A stretch of 10,930 bases of DNA from Oscillospiraceae bacterium (lineage in GTDB: Bacteria > Bacillota > Clostridia > Christensenellales > Aristaeellaceae), in contig JAISBH010000228.1 of the NCBI GenBank assembly GCA_031266295.1, positions 1 through 10,930 of the forward strand. The letters run 5' to 3'. Positions 7,049 to 10,930 of this stretch are shown here, one piece after another. The position numbers and the translations under genes are program-made. The notes under the pieces are model-generated. The model was given only the letters and a program-made list of their open reading frames with translations. It was not told the DNA's origin and made no database searches. Position 1 is the stretch's first letter. Each line of letters begins with the position of its first letter.

Positions 7049-8113
7049 TCAGTCAAACTTACTGGCGTAATAATTTAAATAGTTGTCAGGTCCTATGACC
7101 GTGCATTCCTCGTTATACACCTTATCACGCAGCTTGTCGGCCCAGTCGCCGGTGACGATGCTATATACGGTGAACGGCGTGCCCGCGCCCAGCTTGACGG
7201 CGCGGCGGATGAGGGAGCCGTTCTCGACGGAGCGACCGATCGCGTCCAGCACCACGTCGATGGAGTCGATGCAGATGATCGCGAAATCGTCCTTATCGGA
7301 TACCTGCTTCATCGCGACTTCGTCCGCGCCCAGCGCCATGCCGCTACCGTAGCACAGGAACAGCTTGGCGTCCGGATGCTCCAGGAATGCTTGCTCAGAA
7401 TACCGCATGGAAATTTCCTGGCTTTGATCCGAACCCAAGTCGTATTCGTACACGTTGATCTTTGGGTTGATGTTCGTTATGGTGCGCATACCTTCCACTC
7501 GCGCTACCGTGCCGGCCTCGGATGTGGAAACCAACAGCACCACATCGATAGAACTGTCCGCCGCGTCGGGGTACTTTTCGTCGATCCAGTCCGACGCGAC
7601 CTGCGCGCCGTACAGGCCGGACTCGCGCTGATCCACCGTGACGCATACGTCGTACGCGTCCGCGTTCTGCATGACGTTGGCGATCACAACGACGTACAGC
7701 CCCGCCTGGCGCGCTTTGACGAGCGCGTCGGTCGCGGCGTATTCATCCACCAGGAAAACGATCAGCACATCCATGCCCATTGTAACGAAGTTTTCGATGT
7801 TCTCCACCTGCGTGGCGGGGTTCATGTCTGCGCTGAGCGCGGTATACTTCGCGCCTCGGCTTGTGAAGAAATGCTCGAACTCGTCCGACATCGCGCTGAA
7901 GAATTCAACGGTCAGCGTGATGCAGCTGAACCCGACCTTCTTCCCGCTTACGTCATACCCCAGTTGGCCGATCGTCTGCGCCGCGATGCTGTCGGCGGGC
8001 GTTTCCGCGAGCGCCTTCATCGGCGTGATTCCCATACACAACGCCAGCGCGAGTGTCAGCGTGAGTGCGAGCGATACGATTTTGTAGGTCTTCTTCGTGC
8101 GGATTTTGTTCAT
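7049..8113 (-). CDS. Sugar ABC transporter substrate-binding protein
   Basis: This 354-residue exported protein is a type-I periplasmic-binding-fold (ribose/galactose/xylose class) receptor for the adjacent ABC importer. A signal peptide covers about 1-36: basic MNKIRTKKTYK, a hydrophobic LALTLTLALALC core, and a KALA-E cleavage site. A cysteine at 26 lacks a good lipobox, so lipoprotein anchoring is uncertain. The body starts with GKKVGFSCITLTVEFFSAM, includes NIENFVTMGMDVLIVFLVD and VVVIANV, and closes the second lobe with DDFAIICIDSIDVVLDAI, all typical of Peripla_BP_4. The ATG at 8113 is favoured over an in-frame ATG at 8257 because GGAGG lies six bases upstream, it opens directly into a signal peptide, and the longer form would overlap the operon promoter. 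It is the first gene of the operon. Ligand unknown; a sugar or sugar ester is inferred from neighbours. Confidence 0.9.
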   Translation of the reverse strand: MNKIRTKKTYKIVSLALTLTLALALCMGITPMKALAETPADSIAAQTIGQLGYDVSGKKVGFSCITLTVEFFSAMSDEFEHFFTSRGAKYTALSADMNPATQVENIENFVTMGMDVLIVFLVDEYAATDALVKARQAGLYVVVIANVMQNADAYDVCVTVDQRESGLYGAQVASDWIDEKYPDAADSSIDVVLLVSTSEAGTVARVEGMRTITNINPKINVYEYDLGSDQSQEISMRYSEQAFLEHPDAKLFLCYGSGMALGADEVAMKQVSDKDDFAIICIDSIDVVLDAIGRSVENGSLIRRAVKLGAGTPFTVYSIVTGDWADKLRDKVYNEECTVIGPDNYLNYYASKFD

Positions 8114-8151
8114 GACGCGCCTCCATTCGATATTCGGGTTTTGGTTAGTTT

Positions 8152-8193
8152 GATTCCGCCGAGGATTCCGGGTTCGTTTCGTACGGCGGAATC
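8152..8193. repeat. 10-bp inverted repeat in operon leader
   Basis: GATTCCGCCG (8152-8161) and CGGCGGAATC (8184-8193) are perfect reverse complements with a 22-bp spacer, so the arm centres are 32 bp (about three helical turns) apart. They lie between the predicted operon start point and the binding-protein gene. No U-run follows in the operon direction. It may be a protein operator or an RNA hairpin in the leader. Confidence 0.6.
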
Positions 8194-8213
8194 TACGATC
8201 ATTTGTTAATATC

Positions 8214-8242
8214 ATTATATATTTCGCCCAACCGGATTGGAA
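8214..8242 (-). promoter_or_regulatory. Predicted operon promoter
   Basis: On the minus strand a perfect TATAAT (8219-8214) is preceded at 17 bp by TTCCAA (8242-8237), only three of six matches to the -35 consensus. A strong -10 with a poor -35 next to a regulator palindrome suits activator dependence. The start point would be near 8207, giving a leader of about 94 nt. Confidence 0.55.
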
Positions 8243-8258
8243 TTGCGGATTCCGCAAT
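8242..8258. promoter_or_regulatory. LysR-type box I (17-bp palindrome)
   Basis: ATTGCGGATTCCGCAAT is an 8-bp perfect inverted repeat around a single base. It fits TTGC-N7-GCAA and the LysR-type T-N11-A rule (T8244, A8256). Its centre lies about 43 bp upstream of the predicted operon start and it touches the -35, where an activating LysR tetramer would contact RNA polymerase. The family rule is known; binding is inferred. Confidence 0.6.
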
Positions 8259-8280
8259 ATAGGCCGTATGCACAGCTTTT

Positions 8281-8301
8281 GCGTTGCAATGTACGCAACG
8301 C
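8281..8301. promoter_or_regulatory. LysR-type box II
   Basis: GCGTTGC (8281-8287) and GCAACGC (8295-8301) are a 7-bp inverted repeat with a 7-bp spacer. The core TTGC-N7-GCAA is the same as in box I and its centre is 41 bp away, about four helical turns. T8285 and A8297 obey T-N11-A. The site covers the -35 of the predicted lysR promoter, which points to autorepression as well as co-binding with box I. Confidence 0.6.
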
Positions 8302-8312
8302 CGCGCTATGAT
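8284..8312 (+). promoter_or_regulatory. Predicted lysR promoter
   Basis: TTGCAA (8284-8289) and TATGAT (8307-8312) are separated by exactly 17 bp. The start point would be near 8319. This places the promoter downstream of the ATG at 8268 and supports the GTG at 8376 as the true start of the regulator. Confidence 0.5.
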
Positions 8313-8375
8313 GAATACGGACGCGGCAGCACGCTCAAAATCCTGATTATTAGAGAAGAGAATGAGGCGAGGCGC

Positions 8376-9311
8376 GTGACGATCGACCAGCTGAGATATT
8401 TCGTAACCTGCGCTTCGATTCAATCGTTCCGGCGGGCGGCGTTCATCTTATACACAAGCCCGTCCACCGTCACCCGGCAGCTTACCTCGCTGGAGACGGA
8501 ACTGGGCGTGAAGCTGTTCATCCGTGATACGCACAGCGTGCGCATCACGGATGAAGGCTGGATTTTCTACGGCTACGCCATGCGCGCGCTGGGTACGCTG
8601 GACGGTTTCTTTGATGAAATGATGTCCGTCGGGAAAGCGCCGCCCGACAACAAACCCGCTTTCCGGGTCGCGTGCTATACGTCCGACGGCATGTTCGCCA
8701 GAATAGTCCGGGCCGTGGAACAGGCGTTTCCCTCCGAGCAGTTGAGCAAGCCGTACAAGTTCCACCATCCGACCGCCGGAGAGATGGTGCGCGCCGTTCT
8801 CCACGAGGCGTACCATGTCGGCGTCGATTCAAGGGCCATACTGGAAAAGCTGGGCGGCGTTGTGGAGACGCAGCTGCTTCATAGCAGCCCGTTCCGGATC
8901 ATCGTGGGCAAGGATGCGCCTCTTTTTGGGCGAAGCAGCGTTTCCACACGGGAGATCGTTTCGCGTTTCGGATCGTTCGGCCACTTCATTCCCACCCAAA
9001 TGCCCGCTCAAATAGGCGACCGCGACATTCGAGACCGCCCCATTGCGGGGGCCGCCGGTCTGCGCGCGCTGGGCGAATACATGATCACGCGCATACCGGA
9101 GGTGCTGCCCATTTTCGGCAAGTTCGACGCGCCGGACGACATGATGCTGCTACTCCCCAAAGAGCTGACGTTCAGCCACTCGAAAGAATTGAACTCCGTC
9201 CGGCTTGAGGATGAATCCATTGCCACGGACTACATGCTTTTCTGGAAAACCGGTGAGTGCGACGCGGATTTACCGAGGTTTTTAAGATTGATCGCTAGGG
9301 TGGCGGGGTAG
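8376..9311 (+). CDS. LysR-type transcriptional regulator
   Basis: This 311-residue DNA-binding protein has an N-terminal winged helix-turn-helix of the LysR family: TIDQLRYFVTCASIQSFRRA, then TSPSTVTRQLTSLETELGVKLF, about residues 2-60. The remainder (about 90-300) is a co-inducer-binding domain that is recognisable by position and length but poor in obvious landmarks. The chosen start is the GTG at 8376, with GAGG eight bases upstream. It puts the helix-turn-helix at the usual position. An in-frame ATG at 8268 would add 36 non-family residues and lies upstream of the predicted promoter. It is divergent from the transporter-esterase operon and both promoters carry matching palindromes, so it probably activates the operon and controls itself. 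The inducer is unknown; gallate or a related phenolic is a reasonable guess because a LysR-type regulator (TanR) has been reported for tannin genes in L. plantarum. Confidence 0.88.
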   Translation: MTIDQLRYFVTCASIQSFRRAAFILYTSPSTVTRQLTSLETELGVKLFIRDTHSVRITDEGWIFYGYAMRALGTLDGFFDEMMSVGKAPPDNKPAFRVACYTSDGMFARIVRAVEQAFPSEQLSKPYKFHHPTAGEMVRAVLHEAYHVGVDSRAILEKLGGVVETQLLHSSPFRIIVGKDAPLFGRSSVSTREIVSRFGSFGHFIPTQMPAQIGDRDIRDRPIAGAAGLRALGEYMITRIPEVLPIFGKFDAPDDMMLLLPKELTFSHSKELNSVRLEDESIATDYMLFWKTGECDADLPRFLRLIARVAG

Positions 9312-9466
9312 AGAGACTTCGCATTCAAAGACGAGTTCCGCTGCAAGAGCCCGCTTAACCGATTGCTCCCCTTTCGTTATAGTTGTCTTATATTTGCCTT
9401 ACGGCGGCTTGCCATGCAACGCCGCTTCCCGTGCCGCTCTGTTTCAAACTTCAAAACAATCCGTCA
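9312..9466. other. Intergenic region, lysR to nfeD
   Basis: No gene is supported. The only structure seen is a hairpin at 9404-9425: GCGGCTTGC pairs with GCAA and GCCGC around one bulged base and a CAT loop. It lies about 95 nt after the lysR stop and is followed by TTCCC rather than a U-run, so it is at best a weak terminator. Confidence 0.4.
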
Positions 9467-9491
9467 AAGTGGGTGACAAACGTTCCCACTT
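9467..9491. promoter_or_regulatory. Inverted repeat over the nfeD-floA -35
   Basis: AAGTGGG (9467-9473) and CCCACTT (9485-9491) are perfect 7-bp arms with an 11-bp spacer. The repeat covers the whole -35 hexamer of the promoter for nfeD-floA and reaches into the -35/-10 spacer, a position suited to a repressor. The regulator is unknown. Confidence 0.45.
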
Positions 9492-9501
9492 GCTGTATAA
9501 T
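9473..9501 (+). promoter_or_regulatory. Predicted promoter of nfeD-floA
   Basis: GTGACA (9473-9478) and a perfect TATAAT (9496-9501) stand 17 bp apart, five and six of six consensus matches. It is the strongest sigma-A-like promoter in the window. The start point would be near 9508. Confidence 0.7.
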
Positions 9502-9573
9502 GAATATAAACCGTAGGAGGAAGTCACATCAACGCCCGGAACGTCCGATGAACGTGATTAAGGAGGCGGTTCG

Positions 9574-10086
9574 TTGCTGAACTGGATATCACTCAACCTG
9601 CCCATACTGATCTGCCTGATTGTGGGCATGGGTCTGCTGGTTGTCGAGATGTGTATACCGGGGTTCGGGCTGCCAGGCACAGCGGGGGTGGTGCTGCTGA
9701 TTGCGGCGCTGTACATGGTGTGGAATGCTGCCGGGCCACTGGCCGCGCTGGGGGTATTCCTGATGATACTGGCCGCCGCAGGCATAGCGATGTCGGTGAT
9801 CATGCGCAGCGCGCGGCACGGCAGGCTATCACGCTCGCCATTCGTGCTGCGCGACGAGTCGACCACCGCGACGGAACCTTCAGGCGGGCCGGATTTGTCC
9901 GTTGTGAAGGTGGGCCGCGCGGGCAGAACCTTGACGCCGCTGCGCCCGGCGGGTATGGCTGACGTGGAGGGCGAGCGGCTGAACGTGGTATCGGAAGGCG
10001 AGTTCATTCCGAAAGATTCGCCGGTGATAATTGAACGGGTCGAAGGGTCTCGCATCGTCGTCAAAATGGATACGGCGGCTATGTAA
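9574..10086 (+). CDS. NfeD-like membrane protein
   Basis: This 170-residue protein belongs to the NfeD family, which partners flotillin-like proteins in bacterial membrane microdomains. Three membrane spans lie near 8-28, 35-51 and 54-77, with the family motif VEMCIPGFGLPG at 24-35. A soluble OB-fold domain follows a linker, at about 112-165 (GRTLTPLRPAGMADVEG, then VVSEGEFIPKDSPV). It lacks the serine-protease domain of long NfeD proteins, so it is a short form. The start is a TTG at 9574, the only initiation codon in frame after a TAA, and AAGGAGG at 9560-9566 lies seven bases before it. floA begins 58 nt downstream and the pair should be co-transcribed. Function beyond raft organisation is not defined by sequence. 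Confidence 0.88.
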   Translation: MLNWISLNLPILICLIVGMGLLVVEMCIPGFGLPGTAGVVLLIAALYMVWNAAGPLAALGVFLMILAAAGIAMSVIMRSARHGRLSRSPFVLRDESTTATEPSGGPDLSVVKVGRAGRTLTPLRPAGMADVEGERLNVVSEGEFIPKDSPVIIERVEGSRIVVKMDTAAM

Positions 10087-10144
10087 CGGGCGCTTGGGCG
10101 ATTGATTTGCCCGTCGGACACATTGAAAGGAGCGTTGTTTAGCT

Positions 10145-10930
10145 GTGGAACCTATCTTCTTCTTCCTCGTGGTAGTCATCGTCATAATCGTGCTGCTCTG
10201 GATATTCTTCTCGTTCGTACCGATCCCGCTGTGGATCTCGGCGATGGCGAGCGGCGTCAACGTGTCAATCACCGCACTTATCGGGATGAAGATCCGAAGG
10301 ATCGCGCCCGCGCGCGTTGTTAACCCGATGATAAAGGCGACAAAGGCGGGGCTGAATCTTGAACTGAGCAAGATGGAGGCGCATTACCTGGCCGGCGGCA
10401 ACATCGACCGGGTAATAGACTCGCTGATAGCGGCGCAGAGCGCGAACATACCCTTGGAGTTCGACGAGGCGCGAGCGATCGACCTGGCCGGGCGAGACGT
10501 GCTGCAGGCCGTGCAAATGAGCGTCAACCCAAAGGTGATTGAGACGCCGATCGTCGCGGCCATCGCTAAGAACGGCATTGAGCTGCGCGCAAAGGCGCGG
10601 GTGACGGTTCGAGCGAATATCGAGCGCCTGGTCGGCGGCGCGGGCGAGGAGACGATCATCGCGCGCGTTGGCGAAGGCATAGTCACCACGGTAGGTTCAG
10701 CCGAGACCCACGAGGTTGTTCTGGAGAACCCGGACTTGATCAGCCGCACGGTGCTGAGCAAGGGCCTGGACGCAGGCACGGCGTTCGAGATTCTTTCAAT
10801 AGATATAGCCGACGTGGACGTAGGCCGCAACATCGGCGCTCAGCTGCAGATGGATCAAGCCGAGGCCGATCGGCGGATAGCCCAGGCGCGCGCCGAGGAG
10901 CGCCGCGCGATGGCCGTCGCCCGCGAGCAA
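10145..10930 (+). CDS. floA: Flotillin-like protein FloA (3' end beyond window)
   Basis: The 262 residues visible match FloA (YqfA), the flotillin-like scaffold of membrane microdomains in Firmicutes. An N-terminal membrane hairpin of about 4-33 (FFFLVVVIVIIVLLWIFFSF, then PIPLWISAMASG) precedes an SPFH/Band-7-like domain. Strongly conserved stretches include AHYLAGGNIDRVIDSLIAAQ, MSVNPKVIETPIVAAIAKNG, ARVTVRANIERLVGGAGEET, ENPDLISRTVLSKGLDAGTA and IDIADVDVGRNIGAQLQ. The frame is still open at the window end, within the alanine/glutamate-rich coiled-coil (AEADRRIAQARAEERRAMAV); full proteins are about 330 residues. The start is a GTG at 10145; no in-frame alternative exists after AAAGGAG, though the 12-nt spacing to that site is long. 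It follows nfeD as in other Firmicutes. Confidence 0.95.
   Translation, partial: MEPIFFFLVVVIVIIVLLWIFFSFVPIPLWISAMASGVNVSITALIGMKIRRIAPARVVNPMIKATKAGLNLELSKMEAHYLAGGNIDRVIDSLIAAQSANIPLEFDEARAIDLAGRDVLQAVQMSVNPKVIETPIVAAIAKNGIELRAKARVTVRANIERLVGGAGEETIIARVGEGIVTTVGSAETHEVVLENPDLISRTVLSKGLDAGTAFEILSIDIADVDVGRNIGAQLQMDQAEADRRIAQARAEERRAMAVAREQ

Noticed and set aside
8114..8257. N-terminal extension of the binding protein to an ATG at 8257
   Set aside because: It would precede the signal peptide with 48 basic residues and run through the predicted promoter and leader repeat; the ATG at 8113 has a proper ribosome-binding site.
8268..8375. N-terminal extension of the LysR regulator to an ATG at 8268
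   Set aside because: The family domain begins exactly at the GTG at 8376, and the predicted promoter and LysR box II lie inside the extension.
9383..9580. 65-codon plus-strand frame before nfeD
   Set aside because: It crosses the strong promoter at 9473-9501 and has no family features; only its last ten codons are of interest as a possible leader peptide.

Overview
The window looks like a chromosomal segment of a fairly GC-rich, anaerobe-like Firmicutes (Clostridia-type) bacterium. The right end carries an nfeD-like gene followed by floA, the flotillin pair typical of Firmicutes. Strong AGGAGG ribosome-binding sites and TATAAT-type promoters fit the same group. The taxonomic call is an inference from gene content, not from a marker gene.

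Layout. Positions 1-539 hold no intact gene: there is a C-terminal remnant of a VOC/glyoxalase-fold (PhnB-like) protein at 162-365 and several inverted repeats. Positions 540-8113 are six co-oriented minus-strand genes that read as one operon. In transcription order they are a secreted sugar-type substrate-binding protein (8113-7049), a duplicated-domain RbsA/MglA-type ATPase (6969-5485), an RbsC-type permease (5380-4379), a cytoplasmic subtype-B tannase-like esterase (4373-2952), a DUF554 membrane protein (2857-2150) and a second tannase-like esterase with a signal peptide (2117-540). A LysR-type regulator (8376-9311, plus strand) is divergent from the operon. Positions 9574-10930 are a separate plus-strand unit, nfeD-like then floA (cut by the window end), with its own promoter.

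How it may work together. Both esterases keep the Ser-Asp-His triad of the Lactiplantibacillus plantarum tannase family and the Lys/Glu/Asp trio that contacts the galloyl hydroxyls there. One is predicted to be exported and one cytoplasmic, and a CUT2-type ABC importer is encoded upstream. The simplest reading is a galloyl-ester or related phenolic-ester-of-sugar utilisation locus: outside cleavage, import of sugar or partly esterified sugar, inside cleavage, and possibly DUF554-mediated movement of a product. The substrate is not proven by the sequence.

Regulation. The divergent intergenic region (8114-8375) carries two matching TTGC-N7-GCAA palindromes (T-N11-A type LysR boxes) 41 bp apart centre to centre. 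One abuts the weak -35 of the operon promoter and the other overlaps the -35 of the lysR promoter, suggesting activation of the operon and autoregulation of lysR. A 10-bp inverted repeat and a repeated GATTCCG heptamer lie in the predicted operon leader. A hairpin with a U-rich tail between the binding-protein and ATPase genes may set expression ratios, and a degenerate 23-bp repeat in four copies separates the cytoplasmic esterase from DUF554.
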